A stretch of 64,000 nt of DNA from Desulfovibrio sp. ZJ209. GTDB lineage: Bacteria > Desulfobacterota > Desulfovibrionia > Desulfovibrionales > Desulfovibrionaceae. The DNA lies in assembly GCF_011039135.1 (NCBI RefSeq), contig NZ_JAAKEJ010000004.1:62001-126000 (forward strand). The letters run 5' to 3'. The notes under the pieces are model-generated. The model ran no database searches. It saw only the letters and a program-made list of their open reading frames with translations, and was not told where the DNA came from. The translations under genes were made by a program, and so were the position numbers. Shown piece by piece: positions 1 through 8,539 of the stretch (positions within the stretch are counted from its first letter, which is position 1; each line of letters starts with the position of its first letter).

Positions 1-545
1 CGCAGGTTTTCCAGCGCAAGGTTGAAGCCCGAGACGCGGATGTCGCGGGCGCCGTCCTCAAGGTGGAGGGCGCCCTGGCTCACGGTGAGGCGCCCGAGCT
101 CGAAGGGCAGCGCGTCGTCCGGGGCCTTGCGCCCCCTCGTGTCGCTGGCGCCCGGGGCTTGCGCCGGCCCGCTTTCCGCATCGCCGGCGGCGGCCGCGGC
201 CAGGCGGATGTCGGCCTCGGGCCGGTCCAGCCTGAGCTCGCTGACGACGAGAGCGCCCGACAAAAGCGGTTCCAGCTCGAGGCGCGCCATCCCCCCCGCA
301 AGCGACACGGCCACGGCATTCCCGTCGAGCACGCCGCTCCAGCGGGCCGCGCCGAAGCGCAGCCCGGGCGGCAGCAGGGAGATATGCGGCGTCTCCTTGA
401 GCTCCAGCGGCGCGCCGGTGGCCTTTTCCGTGGCTTCGGCGATGCGCCGGACGATGAAGCCCGCATCCATGTGGGTGACATAGAACGCCGCCCCGACGAC
501 GCCGAGGACGAGGACGCCCAAGATACAGAGAAGGACTCGTTTCAT
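1..545 (-). CDS. AsmA-family protein, N-terminal part (cut by window edge)
   Basis: The gene starts at the ATG complementary to 543-545 and runs off the left edge, giving about 181 residues. The product opens with a short basic stretch and one hydrophobic segment (residues 4-22, LLCILGVLVLGVV core), so it should be anchored in the inner membrane with the rest in the periplasm. The following region (THMDAGFIVRRIAEATEKATG, then alternating beta-like hydrophobic residues with LRLDRPEADIRL and GALHLEDGARDIRVSGFNL) has the look of the AsmA N-terminal domain. AsmA proteins act in outer-membrane and lipid homeostasis. Family assignment is by overall pattern only; the C-terminus is not visible. Confidence 0.6.
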   Translation of the reverse strand, partial: MKRVLLCILGVLVLGVVGAAFYVTHMDAGFIVRRIAEATEKATGAPLELKETPHISLLPPGLRFGAARWSGVLDGNAVAVSLAGGMARLELEPLLSGALVVSELRLDRPEADIRLAAAAAGDAESGPAQAPGASDTRGRKAPDDALPFELGRLTVSQGALHLEDGARDIRVSGFNLALENL

Positions 546-670
546 GCGGCCTCCGCAGCGGCCCGCGCAGGCGACAGCGCCGCCCCGTGGCTATGGCAAG
601 CTCTCTACAGGAAGTCACGGCGCCCCGCAAGCCGGGTTTACCGGCGGGGCAAAAGCCGCTACAACAGGGC

Positions 671-1636
671 ATGGTCTTGTTGCAGGCATTCGGGGGCGTG
701 CTGAGCCTTTTGCTCGTGGTGGGCGTGGGGTATGTGCTGGCCGGGCGCGGCTGGTTCCCGCCGGCGGTGCGCGGCCTGCTGCCCAAGCTCGTGACCAATG
801 TGGCGCTCCCGCCCTTCCTCATGTGCACCATTTTGCGCTCCTTCGGCCGCGAGGACCTCTGGCGCATGCTCCAGGGCACGCTGTTGCCGCTCCTCGCCAT
901 GGTGCTCATGTATGCGCTCGCCTATGCGGTGGGCCGCGCCGCCGGCGTGGAGCGCCGGCACTTCGGGCTTTTTTGCGCCTGCGTCTCCAACCCGAACACC
1001 ATCTTCATCGGCATCCCGGTCAACATGGCGCTCTTCGGAGAGGAGGCCGTGGCCTATGTGCTCCTCTACTATTTTGCGAGCACGTCCTTTTTCTGGACAG
1101 TGGGCAACTACGCCATCAGCAGGGACGAGCGCGCGCCCGGCGCCGCCGCACCGCGGGCGGACGGGGATGGCCACCCGGGCGGCGGGAGGCGCAAGGCGCT
1201 CGTTTCCGCGCCGGTGTTCGGCTTTCTCGCCGGCATCTCGCTGGCGCTTTTGCATGTGGAGCTGCCGGGCTTTCTGCTGGAGGCCGCGCGCCTCGTGGGC
1301 AGCCTCACCACGCCGCTGGCCCTCATCTATATCGGCGTGACCCTGCACGAGATGGATCTGCGCCATTTGCGCGTCACGCGCGACATGGCGCTGGCGCTCA
1401 CGGGCCGCATGGTGGCGAGCCCGCTTTTGGTCTGGGCGCTCTTGCCGCTGTTCGGCCTGCCCTCGCTCATGGGCAAGGTCTTCGTCATGCAGGCGTCGCT
1501 TCCCGTGCTCATGCAGGTGGCCATCCTGAGCGGCTATTACAATACCGACCCGGAGTTCGGCTCGCTCATGGTCTCCTTGTCCACGCTCGCCTGCGCCGTG
1601 ACCATCCCTGTCTATATGCTGCTGTTATCGCTGTGA
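671..1636 (+). CDS. AEC-family (auxin efflux carrier-like) transporter
   Basis: Integral membrane protein of 321 aa with about ten hydrophobic segments, in the usual range for bacterial AEC permeases, which export or exchange small organic anions. Features seen: an N-terminal helix pair (VLSLLLVVGVGYVLAGRGW), the family-like LVTNVALPPFLM segment, FCACVSNPNTIFIGIPVNMALFG, and a C-terminal half with MQASLPVLMQVAILSGYYNTDPEFGS. A basic loop around residue 170 separates the two halves. An in-frame ATG at 587 would add 28 hydrophilic residues; I prefer 671 because membrane sequence begins at once, though no strong ribosome site precedes either. The substrate cannot be deduced. It converges with the MFS gene with only 10 bp between stops. 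Confidence 0.82.
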   Translation: MVLLQAFGGVLSLLLVVGVGYVLAGRGWFPPAVRGLLPKLVTNVALPPFLMCTILRSFGREDLWRMLQGTLLPLLAMVLMYALAYAVGRAAGVERRHFGLFCACVSNPNTIFIGIPVNMALFGEEAVAYVLLYYFASTSFFWTVGNYAISRDERAPGAAAPRADGDGHPGGGRRKALVSAPVFGFLAGISLALLHVELPGFLLEAARLVGSLTTPLALIYIGVTLHEMDLRHLRVTRDMALALTGRMVASPLLVWALLPLFGLPSLMGKVFVMQASLPVLMQVAILSGYYNTDPEFGSLMVSLSTLACAVTIPVYMLLLSL

Positions 1637-1646
1637 GCGGCGCCCC

Positions 1647-2834
1647 TCACGCCCCGTGCGGTTCGGGCCGCGATTCCGGCCCGCGCGAGAGCAGCCAGGA
1701 GAAGGTCGCGCCCAGGAGCGCCACGCCCGCCAGCACCCGGATGGCCACGGGCAGTCCCGCCATGTCGGCCACCCAGCCGAGGACGGGCTGGGCCACGCCG
1801 CCGAGGCTGGTGGCGAGGCCCAGGGTCACGCCCGAGGCGAAGCCGATATTGCGCGCGAGGAGCCGCTGCCCGAGCACCACCTGCGAGCTGAAGGGCGCAT
1901 AGAGCACGAAGCCGAGCAGGGGCAGGCAGGCATAGGCCCAGACCACCGAGGGCGCGAGGCTGAAGGCGAGCACCGCGAAGGGCATCACCGAGAAAGCGAG
2001 GCGGATGACCGGCACGCAGCCGATGCGGTCGGAGAGCATGCCGCCCATGATGTTGCAGGCCACGCCGCAGGAGCAGAAAATCACGAGCGCCACAGCGCCC
2101 GCGGCCTTGGATTGCCCAAACACGTTCACCCAGTAGAGCGGGATGAAGGCGTTGCAGCCCACGAACACCGTGGAGCGGGCCACGATGACCACGGTGAGCC
2201 GCGAAAATTCATGCCAGTTGTTGACCGGCCTGGGGCCGGCAGCGGGCCCGGCCTCGGCCGGACTTTTTTGCGGCCCCTTGGTCGCCCCGCGCCCGAGGCG
2301 GGTGATGGCGAGGAGCAGCACAGCGGCCATCACAAGGCCGAGCACGCCGAAAACGCCCATGCCCTTCATGCCGAAGCCGCCCACGAAGGCCGCCACGAGC
2401 AGCGGCCCGAGGATGAAGCCGGTATTGCCGCCGATGGAAAAGATGCTGAGGCCCATGCCCTTGCTCTCGCCCGAAACGCGGTTGGCATGGCGCGCGCCTT
2501 CGGGGTGGAACAGGGCCGCGCCCACGCCGCTGATGGCGATGGCCGTGAAAATGGCCCAGTAGCTCGAGAGAAAGCCCATGCAGGCGATGCCGCAGCCGGC
2601 CAGCGCCACGCCCACGGGCAAGAACCACGGCTTGGAGAGCCTGTCGGCGAGCAGCCCGAACACCGGCTGGATGATGGACGACAGGCAGGAATAGGCGAGC
2701 ATGAGGCCGCCCGTGGCCTGGTAGTCGAGCCCGTAGGCCGAGCGCAGGTAGGGGAGCGCCGCAGGCAGCGCGCCGGAATTGACATCGCAGGACATGTGCC
2801 CCAGGGCGAGGAGAAAGATCTTCTTCTTTTCCAT
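1647..2834 (-). CDS. MFS transporter, fosmidomycin-resistance (Fsr) type
   Basis: A 395-aa, twelve-helix major facilitator protein. The N-terminus (GHMSCDVNSGALPAALPYL) matches the Fsr subgroup, where an H-x(4)-D motif in helix 1 is typical. GLLADRLSKPW is the loop 2-3 MFS signature and GVGAALFHPEGARHANRVSG is the Fsr-like helix 4-5 region. A hydrophilic Ala/Pro-rich linker sits in mid-protein (about residues 185-205). Fsr-type exporters expel small drugs such as fosmidomycin, but the natural substrate is unknown. It lies 31 bp downstream of cbiH on the same strand and could be co-transcribed with it. Confidence 0.85.
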   Translation of the reverse strand: MEKKKIFLLALGHMSCDVNSGALPAALPYLRSAYGLDYQATGGLMLAYSCLSSIIQPVFGLLADRLSKPWFLPVGVALAGCGIACMGFLSSYWAIFTAIAISGVGAALFHPEGARHANRVSGESKGMGLSIFSIGGNTGFILGPLLVAAFVGGFGMKGMGVFGVLGLVMAAVLLLAITRLGRGATKGPQKSPAEAGPAAGPRPVNNWHEFSRLTVVIVARSTVFVGCNAFIPLYWVNVFGQSKAAGAVALVIFCSCGVACNIMGGMLSDRIGCVPVIRLAFSVMPFAVLAFSLAPSVVWAYACLPLLGFVLYAPFSSQVVLGQRLLARNIGFASGVTLGLATSLGGVAQPVLGWVADMAGLPVAIRVLAGVALLGATFSWLLSRGPESRPEPHGA

Positions 2835-2865
2835 GCCCCGGAAGCTACGCCTGCGGGCGAAAAAT

Positions 2866-3645
2866 TCAAGCCGTTTTCCCGGGCTTGCGGGCGTAGCCGC
2901 GCGGTGTGAGCATGTACGGGCCCGCCAGCCGGCTCTCGGAATTGCCGATGATGACGAGAGTCAGCATGTCGGCCCAGGCCGGGTCGGCTTCGGCGAGCGT
3001 GGTGAGCCTGACCTCCTGCCCGGGGCGATACGCCTTGCGCACCATGCCCACCGGGCAGGAGGCATCGCGCAGGCCCCGGGCCATGTCGAAAGCCATGCCG
3101 AGATAATCGGGCCGCCCGTGGGAGCGCGGATTGTAGAGCACACAGACGAAATCCGCCGCCAGCGCGGCGTGAAGCCGCGCCCGGATGCGGTCGAGCGGGG
3201 TGAGCAGGTCGCTCAGGCTGATGCAGGCGAAATCATGGGTCAGCGGCGCGCCGAGAAGGGCCGCGGCGGCGCACAGCGCCGGCACGCCGGGCACCACGCT
3301 GAAGGGCATAATCCCGAGCAGCCCGCGCTCTTCCAGTATCTCCAGCGCAAGGCCGGCCATGGCGTAGATGCCCGCGTCGCCGGAGCTGACAAGGGCGGTG
3401 GGAACCCCTCCGAGGGCCGCGTCCGCCGCGGCGGCGCAGCGCTCGCGCTCCTGGCGCATGCCCGAGCTGAGGAGCCGCTTGCCGGCAAGAAGCTCCTGCG
3501 GGAGCAGGTCGAGATAAAGCCTGTAGCCGACCACGCAGGATGCCGCCGTAAGCGCGGCCTGTGCCTCGGGGGTGAGCAGGCTCGCGTCCCCGGGGCCGAT
3601 GCCCACGGCGGTGAGCGGCGCGGGAGCAGCGGGAGTTTTCGGCAT
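2866..3645 (-). CDS. cbiH: Cobalt-factor III/precorrin-3B C17-methyltransferase
   Basis: SAM-dependent tetrapyrrole methyltransferase of 259 aa that methylates C17 and contracts the ring in cobalamin synthesis. The N-terminal motif VGIGPGDASLLTPEA, the GYRLYLDLL segment, the SSGDAGIYAMAGLALEIL SAM-binding region, VVPGVPALCAAAALLGAPL, CVLYNPRSHGRP and VIIGNSESR are all hallmarks of CbiH/CobJ. The ATG at 3645 has AAGGAG just upstream and overlaps the cbiG stop (TGATG), so the two are translationally coupled. Since it sits beside cbiG in an anaerobe, the anaerobic (cobalt-early) pathway is the likely context. Confidence 0.93.
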   Translation of the reverse strand: MPKTPAAPAPLTAVGIGPGDASLLTPEAQAALTAASCVVGYRLYLDLLPQELLAGKRLLSSGMRQERERCAAAADAALGGVPTALVSSGDAGIYAMAGLALEILEERGLLGIMPFSVVPGVPALCAAAALLGAPLTHDFACISLSDLLTPLDRIRARLHAALAADFVCVLYNPRSHGRPDYLGMAFDMARGLRDASCPVGMVRKAYRPGQEVRLTTLAEADPAWADMLTLVIIGNSESRLAGPYMLTPRGYARKPGKTA

Positions 3646-4829
3646 CAATTTTCTCCTTGGCAAACAGCGACAGCCACGGTGACGCGGCCCTGAAAGACCG
3701 TCTTGGGCGCCAGCAGCACGGCGTTCGCGGCGGCCCGTGCTTCTTGCGCGGCCAGCAGGGCAGCCGCTTCGCAAACACTGAATGGGGGGAGGCCGAAGCG
3801 CAGCCCGGCGGCTTCCGACGGGTGCGGCACGGGCACAACCGCGAGCTCCGGCGCAGGGTACGCCAGCAGGCGCACGCCGAGGCGGCGGGCGGCTTCCACA
3901 AGGCCCGGCTCTCCCGCTTTTTCCTCCACCGTGGCGAGGCTTGCCAGGGCCGCCGCTTCCAGCCCGTGCTCCGCCAACGTCTCGCGCACGGCCCTCTCGA
4001 TGCTCGCCGCGTCCACGCCCCGGCGGCAGCCCACGCCGGCGTGCAGCAAAGGCGCGGCCATGCGGAGCACGTCCGGGCGGGGGTGGATGAATTTCCAGTG
4101 GATATGCACGAGGGGGAGGGTTCCGCATGCCTTTTCGGCGCCGCGCAGGAAGCGCGGCTCCCGGGCCTCGGGGAGGCACGAAAGGGGGTCGCTCAAGGGC
4201 ACGGGCTCGCCCTCCAGCAGGGCCGCGGCCACGCGCGGGAGCTTGTCCCAGTCGAGGATGCGCAAGGATGCGGCGCGGGCGAGCTCGTCCAGCGCCGGGG
4301 GGCTGCCGGGGTGGGCGTCAGAGGCCGTGGTGATGACAGGCTCCCCGCCGAGCAGGGCCGCCACATGCCGGGCAAGGCTGTTGCCGCCTCCCCAGTGTCC
4401 CGAGAGCAGGCTCACCGCATGGCGGCCGGCGGCGTCCAGCACCACCACGGGCGCGTCCTCGCTCTTGTGGCGCAAAAGCGGCGCCAGCGCCCGCACGGCG
4501 ATGCCGGCCGCGCCGACGACGATATGGCCACGATACGTGCGAAAATCCCGCGCCAGCGCGTCGGCGAAGCGCGCGAAGGGAACGGCCGCCGCTTCCCCGT
4601 TCTCCCGGTCAGGGGCGCAGAGGCGCGCCGGCGCCAAGAGGCGGCAGTCGGCCACGCTGCCCCCTTCGGGCGCCCCCCAGGGCTGTTCCGCGAGGCGTGC
4701 CACGAGCCTATGCCCCGTGGCAAGGCCCTCCCGGCTGAGCGTCCAGCAGACGAGAGCGCAAAACGGCGCCTCAGCCCGCGTTTGGGGAAAACATCGCGGC
4801 CGCCGGCGCCGCAGCAAGAAACGCCGCAC
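3645..4829 (-). CDS. cbiG: Cobalt-precorrin 5A hydrolase CbiG
   Basis: About 394 aa. CbiG opens the ring lactone of cobalt-precorrin-5A and releases acetaldehyde in the anaerobic cobalamin route. Visible signatures: GHIVVGAAGIAVRALAPLL, VVLDAAGRHAVSLLSGHWGG followed by NSLARHVAALLGGEPVITTA, and the C-terminal CbiG domain with HAGVGCRRGVD and LATVEEKAGEPGL. No ATG is available in the right place. GTG at 4829, five bases after the hemL stop, or TTG at 4817 are the only sensible starts, because the family N-terminus (here CALVCWTLSREGLATGH) begins shortly after. The arrangement implies coupling from hemL through cbiG to cbiH. Confidence 0.87.
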   Translation of the reverse strand: MRRFLLRRRRPRCFPQTRAEAPFCALVCWTLSREGLATGHRLVARLAEQPWGAPEGGSVADCRLLAPARLCAPDRENGEAAAVPFARFADALARDFRTYRGHIVVGAAGIAVRALAPLLRHKSEDAPVVVLDAAGRHAVSLLSGHWGGGNSLARHVAALLGGEPVITTASDAHPGSPPALDELARAASLRILDWDKLPRVAAALLEGEPVPLSDPLSCLPEAREPRFLRGAEKACGTLPLVHIHWKFIHPRPDVLRMAAPLLHAGVGCRRGVDAASIERAVRETLAEHGLEAAALASLATVEEKAGEPGLVEAARRLGVRLLAYPAPELAVVPVPHPSEAAGLRFGLPPFSVCEAAALLAAQEARAAANAVLLAPKTVFQGRVTVAVAVCQGEN

Positions 4830-4834
4830 CGGAC

Positions 4835-6112
4835 TCAGGCCGGGAATTTCACCGCCTTGGCCGCAGTGAGGGCGCGGTCGAAGTCGTCCTTGGTATGCGC
4901 GAAGGAGACCATGCCCGTCTCGAAGCCCGAGGGCGCGAGATAGATGCCCTGGGCCCGCATCTGCTTGTAAAATGCCGTAAAGAGCTTCTGGTCGCATTTC
5001 TTGGACTGCTCGAAGTTGGCCACCGGCGTCGCGCTGAAGAAGGGGCAGAACATGGAGGCGATGGTAGGCATCTGCACGGCGACACCCTTGGCGCGGAGGA
5101 TGTCGGCGAGCTCTTTGGCGAAGGCCGCGGTGCGCTTTTCAAGGGCCGCGTAATCCTCGGTCTTGAGGCGGGTGAGGGTGGCGAGGCCCGCGGCCATGGC
5201 CAGCGGATTGCCCGAGAGCGTGCCCGCCTGGTAGACATCGCCCGCCGGGGCCACGCGCTCCATGTAGCGGCGCTTGCCGCCGAAGGCGCCCACCGGAAGG
5301 CCCCCGCCGATGATCTTGCCGAAGCAGGTGAGGTCGGGGTCGATGCCGAAGCGCGCCTGCGCCCCGCCATAGGCGAGGCGGAAGCCGGTGATCACCTCGT
5401 CGAAGATGAGCAGGCTTCGGTATTCCTCGGTGAGCTGCCGCAGGCCCTCGAGGAAGCCGGGCAGCGGCAGCACGAGGCCCATGTTGGCGGCCACGGGCTC
5501 CACGATGACGGCCGCGATGTGCTCGCCGTGCTTCTGGAAGCAGGCGGTGGCGGCCTCGAGGTCGTTGTAGGGCACGAGCAGGGTCTCTTCCACCACGGCC
5601 CTGGGCACGCCCGGCGTGCCCGGAATGGAGAGCGTGGCGACGCCCGAGCCCGCGGCGGCGAGGAAGGGGTCGGCGTGGCCGTGGTAGCAGCCGATGAACT
5701 TGACCACCTTGTCCCGGCCCGTGACCGCGCGCGCGAGGCGCAGGGCGCTCATGGTGGCTTCGGTGCCGGAATTGACCATGCGCACCATCTCGAGCCCGGG
5801 CATGGCCGCGACCACTTCTTGCGCGAGCTTCACCTCGTCCGGGCAGGGCGCGCCGAAGCTGGTGCCCCGGCCCACGGCCTCGCGAAGGGCGGCCGTCACG
5901 GAAGGCTCGTCATGGCCGAGGATCATGGGCCCCCAGGAGAGCACGAAATCCACATAGACCCGGCCGTCCACGTCCTTGAGGTGGGCGCCGTGGGCCTCGG
6001 CGATGAACAGGGGCAGGCTCTCCACATTGCGGCAGGCCCGGACAGGGCTGTTGACGCCGCCGGGGATGAGGGCGCAGGCCGCTTCGTAGAGTTCGCGCGA
6101 ACGGTCGTCCAT
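4835..6112 (-). CDS. hemL: Glutamate-1-semialdehyde 2,1-aminomutase
   Basis: PLP enzyme of 425 aa that makes 5-aminolevulinate, the first tetrapyrrole precursor of the C5 pathway. Motifs seen: [11 protein letters not shown] near the N-terminus, [42 protein letters not shown], the PLP-contacting [12 protein letters not shown], and [17 protein letters not shown] with the catalytic lysine. The ATG at 6112 has AAGGAG 6 bp upstream; a longer upstream reading frame overlaps ahb and lacks homology. Placed between a siroheme decarboxylase gene and cobalamin genes, it forms a tetrapyrrole operon. Confidence 0.97.
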   Translation of the reverse strand: MDDRSRELYEAACALIPGGVNSPVRACRNVESLPLFIAEAHGAHLKDVDGRVYVDFVLSWGPMILGHDEPSVTAALREAVGRGTSFGAPCPDEVKLAQEVVAAMPGLEMVRMVNSGTEATMSALRLARAVTGRDKVVKFIGCYHGHADPFLAAAGSGVATLSIPGTPGVPRAVVEETLLVPYNDLEAATACFQKHGEHIAAVIVEPVAANMGLVLPLPGFLEGLRQLTEEYRSLLIFDEVITGFRLAYGGAQARFGIDPDLTCFGKIIGGGLPVGAFGGKRRYMERVAPAGDVYQAGTLSGNPLAMAAGLATLTRLKTEDYAALEKRTAAFAKELADILRAKGVAVQMPTIASMFCPFFSATPVANFEQSKKCDQKLFTAFYKQMRAQGIYLAPSGFETGMVSFAHTKDDFDRALTAAKAVKFPA

Positions 6113-6156
6113 GAGGGCTCCTTGTGCTGGCGCCCGCTGCCGGCATGTGCCGGCAT

Positions 6157-6636
6157 TCAGGCGAAATAGGTCATGGAAGTCTTTTTCAGTTCCTTGAGGC
6201 TGCGCAGGATGGCGTATTCCCGCAGGGGCCATGCGGCCAAAAGGTCGTCCACCACGCCGAGGCATTCGGCCTCGCTGCGGCCGTGGGCCATGGTGTAGAG
6301 GGTATAGGGCCAATCCGCGGCCGGGCTCGGGCGGTAATAGGCGTGGGAGACGCGCGGATGCTTGGCGGCGATGGGCCCGCAGGCGCGGGCCTCCTCCTCG
6401 CTGGCGATCCAGGCCACCATGGCGTTGTGCGTCCAGCCGGTGCGCTGGTGGCGGATGCTGGCGCCGAAGCGGCGGATGGCGCCGCTTTCCATAAGGCGCG
6501 TGAGCAGCGCGAGCACCTCTGCCTCGGTGAGCCCCGCCTGCGCGGCGATGTCCGCGTACGGGGTGAGCGAGTCGGGGATGTTCCCCTGCACGATGGCGAG
6601 CGCCGCGCGTTCGGCGGCGCTGAAGGCGGGCGGCAT
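6157..6636 (-). CDS. ahbB: Siroheme decarboxylase subunit, AhbA/AhbB (Lrp/AsnC-fold) family
   Basis: A 159-aa protein with an N-terminal winged-helix of the Lrp/AsnC type ([42 protein letters not shown]) and an AsnC-like effector domain ([36 protein letters not shown]). AhbA/AhbB are not regulators: they convert siroheme to didecarboxysiroheme in the alternative heme pathway of sulfate reducers. RFGASIRHQ and the C-terminal [11 protein letters not shown] look like the AhbB member, but A versus B is not certain. GGAG precedes the ATG at 6636; an ATG at 6663 is an alternative. It is the first gene of the hemL-cbiG-cbiH run, which supports an enzymatic role. Confidence 0.82.
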   Translation of the reverse strand: MPPAFSAAERAALAIVQGNIPDSLTPYADIAAQAGLTEAEVLALLTRLMESGAIRRFGASIRHQRTGWTHNAMVAWIASEEEARACGPIAAKHPRVSHAYYRPSPAADWPYTLYTMAHGRSEAECLGVVDDLLAAWPLREYAILRSLKELKKTSMTYFA

Positions 6637-6686
6637 GGCGGCTCCGGGGCCTGGTGATTGCATTGCTTGCGAGAGGGGCATGTACG

Positions 6687-6706
6687 TCTGTACTGTATCT
6701 GTACTG
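6687..6706. promoter_or_regulatory. Direct repeat TCTGTACTG upstream of ahbB
   Basis: TCTGTACTG occurs at 6687-6695 and again at 6698-6706, one 11-bp helical turn apart, 51-70 bp before the ahbB start and abutting repeat copy 1. Two same-face half sites suggest an operator, but no regulator can be named. Confidence 0.3.
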
Positions 6707-6895
6707 CCGAAATTATCCGTCAAAAACAGCCTTTTTGCTGCTGGCTGCGTCAGAGAAAAATTTTCTCGGTCGAGTACTTAAGTACACTCCCGTCGAAAAT
6801 TTTTATCTTCCTTGCCAGCAGCAAAAAATCTTATTTTTTAGGATTCTTCCGGCACCAGCACCCGTCTTTCGCTTCGCTCCAGACGGACGAAGGAA
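6705..6895 (+). repeat. Five-copy intergenic element, copy 1 (short form)
   Basis: AT-rich element shared with copies at 8.5, 22.7, 40.5 and 54.9 kb. In order: CCGAAATTATCCGTCAAAAACAG, outer arm 6732-6745, TGCGTCAGA, core stem 6756-6765 pairing with 6795-6804 around the palindrome GTACTTAAGTAC, outer arm 6814-6827 (a perfect 14-bp partner of 6732-6745), an A-rich/T-rich stretch ending in TTTTTTAGGATTCTTCCGGCAC, and a terminal CCGTCT...AGACGG hairpin. Relative to the other copies the core stem carries a compensated base-pair change (C to T on one side, G to A on the other). It lies between the minus-strand gene ending at 6930 and ahbB. Confidence 0.85.
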
Positions 6896-6929
6896 GCGCC
6901 GCTGACGGCAAGTATCCGCTCAACTGTCT

Positions 6930-7484
6930 CTAGCGCTTGAAGGAGCGCGCGAACAGGTCCTGGATGGCGATGCGGCCGTTGTCTTCGAGGAAGCGGGTGC
7001 CCGTGGCCGCGAAGTGGGGGTGCTCGATGACCGGGGCTTCCACTTCGGTCCAGACATCCTTGTCCCAGAAGAACCAGGCGCTGCGGGGCTGGTCGAAGAC
7101 ATGCAGGGGCTTGTTGCAGATCTTGGCGAATTCCGCGCCCCAGCCGGTGCCGCCCTTGACCGTGTTGTCGGGCTGGATGGCGCCCACCACGATGACCTCG
7201 TCACCGCTGCTCACCTGCCAGCAGATGGACTGGAGCACCTTGCGGAACAGCGGGGCGCGCGTGTATTCGCGGTTCATGAGCCGCGAGACATAGGTCAGGC
7301 TCACGTCCTTGAGGCCGAGCTCCTCCGAGGTGAGGACGCGCACGCCGCGAGTGCGGTCGATCTGGTGGCCTTCAAAACTGTAGTTGACTTCCTCGATGCC
7401 CCAGCTTTCGGCGAGCGCGCCGAAAAACTGTTCCGTACCGGCGGCGCCGCCGCTGTAGAGCACGCATTGCGAGGGATTGAGCAT
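6930..7484 (-). CDS. Protein of unknown function, possibly SLOG/nucleotide-binding Rossmann fold
   Basis: A 184-aa soluble protein. I do not recognise a named family. The N-terminus (CVLYSGGAAGTEQFFGALA) resembles the SGGxxG loop of SLOG/Moco-carrier-like nucleotide-binding domains, and VIVVGAIQPDNTVKGGTGWGAEFA would be a second phosphate-binding-like, glycine-rich loop. The C-terminal half contains HVFDQPRSAWFFWD. The ATG at 7484 has AGGAG 7 bp upstream, so an upstream extension to 7559 is unlikely. It is monocistronic by layout: repeat copy 1 follows and a 100-bp gap separates it from the upstream membrane-protein gene. Assignment of the fold is inference. Confidence 0.7.
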   Translation of the reverse strand: MLNPSQCVLYSGGAAGTEQFFGALAESWGIEEVNYSFEGHQIDRTRGVRVLTSEELGLKDVSLTYVSRLMNREYTRAPLFRKVLQSICWQVSSGDEVIVVGAIQPDNTVKGGTGWGAEFAKICNKPLHVFDQPRSAWFFWDKDVWTEVEAPVIEHPHFAATGTRFLEDNGRIAIQDLFARSFKR

Positions 7485-7586
7485 GGTCGACTCCTGAAAG
7501 TGGATGATGGCCCCGGCGGGCGGGTGCATCAGTATGGCAGAATTTGCGCCCCGGGGCAAGGCGGGGCGTGGCGCCGTGTCCGCGCC

Positions 7587-8468
7587 CTAGCCGCGGCCGG
7601 AGCGCTCCTCGGCGAAGGTGGCGCCGAAGCGGTCGATGCCCCAGGTGAGCGCCAGCACATAGAGCGCCGCGAACACGGCGAGCCCGGCGCAGAGATAGGG
7701 CGGCGCCGAGAGCGCAAGCCGCATGAGCAGCGTGCCGATGACAAAACCTGAATTGCGGAACACCGCGAAATAGCTTGGCATATAGCGCTGCGCGATGAGC
7801 ACCATGGCGATGTCGGCGAAGATGAGCACGGTGTAGATGGTCTCGAAAAAGCCCGAGCCCCCCGGCGCCGGCCGCCCCCCGAGGAAGGCCCAGACATGCT
7901 CCGCGCCGATGGCGGCGAAGATGCCGAACAGGATAAGCGCCACGAGCTTTTTGCTGAGCACATAGCCCTCGCGGCGGCTGTCGTCCCGGATGTAGTTGCG
8001 CCCCTGCTGGAGGTGCCGGTACACGCCGAGGCAGAGGAACACCAAAAGCGCCGCCCCGGCCGAGGCCGCGATCTCGCCGATCTGGAAGAGGTTGCCCATG
8101 CCGATTTCCACGGGCTCGCCGAATTGCGGCAGCTCCTTGAAGGCGTTGCGCAACAGGATGAGGGTCAGGATCTCGAACTGCTTGCCCATGGAGCGCGAGA
8201 GCGAGGCCGGCAGCACGAAGATGAGGCTCAAAAGCTCCATGACGAGGATGAGGGTGAACGCGAGCTCGATGGACCAGAAGTGGCTGTAGGGCGGCGCGGG
8301 CAGCCATGTGGGGAAGAGGCCCTTGCGCCCGAGCTCCACCGCGCCCAGCGTGAGCAGGTAGATCCAGAGCAGGCCGAGGGCGAGGCGGCGCTGCGTGGCC
8401 GTGCCTTCCCAGAAGTGGTACAGCCGGTCATAGAGGCGGCAGAGCGAGGGGGCCAAGGTGCCGGGCAT
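7587..8468 (-). CDS. Polytopic membrane protein of unknown function
   Basis: About 293 aa with some seven predicted membrane spans: residues near 30-48 (LALGLLWIYLLTLGAVELG), 70-95 (LAFTLILVMELLSLIFVLP), and several in the C-terminal half (LVALILFGIFAAIGAEHVW, TVLIFADIAMVLIAQRY, FVIGTLLMRLAL, LAVFAALYVLALTWGI). A cytoplasmic basic loop (YRHLQQGRNYIRDDSRREG) lies in the middle. No family is recognised. The ATG at 8468 is preceded by GGAG at good distance; another ATG at 8483 adds five residues. Repeat copy 2 lies directly upstream. Confidence 0.72.
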   Translation of the reverse strand: MPGTLAPSLCRLYDRLYHFWEGTATQRRLALGLLWIYLLTLGAVELGRKGLFPTWLPAPPYSHFWSIELAFTLILVMELLSLIFVLPASLSRSMGKQFEILTLILLRNAFKELPQFGEPVEIGMGNLFQIGEIAASAGAALLVFLCLGVYRHLQQGRNYIRDDSRREGYVLSKKLVALILFGIFAAIGAEHVWAFLGGRPAPGGSGFFETIYTVLIFADIAMVLIAQRYMPSYFAVFRNSGFVIGTLLMRLALSAPPYLCAGLAVFAALYVLALTWGIDRFGATFAEERSGRG

Positions 8469-8539
8469 GAGGTCTCCGGGCATGGGCTAGATGTCGTCAG
8501 TCGGGAGCGCGGAGCGGCTGAGCCGCTCCCGCTTGCGCA

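Noticed and set aside
4830-4997. Extended N-terminus of CbiG reaching into hemL
   Set aside because: The extra residues overlap hemL out of frame and have no similarity to CbiG, whose N-terminus begins after the hemL stop.
6705-6895. Insertion sequence or CRISPR repeat
   Set aside because: No transposase frame, no target-site duplication seen, and copies are tens of kilobases apart rather than in a spaced array.
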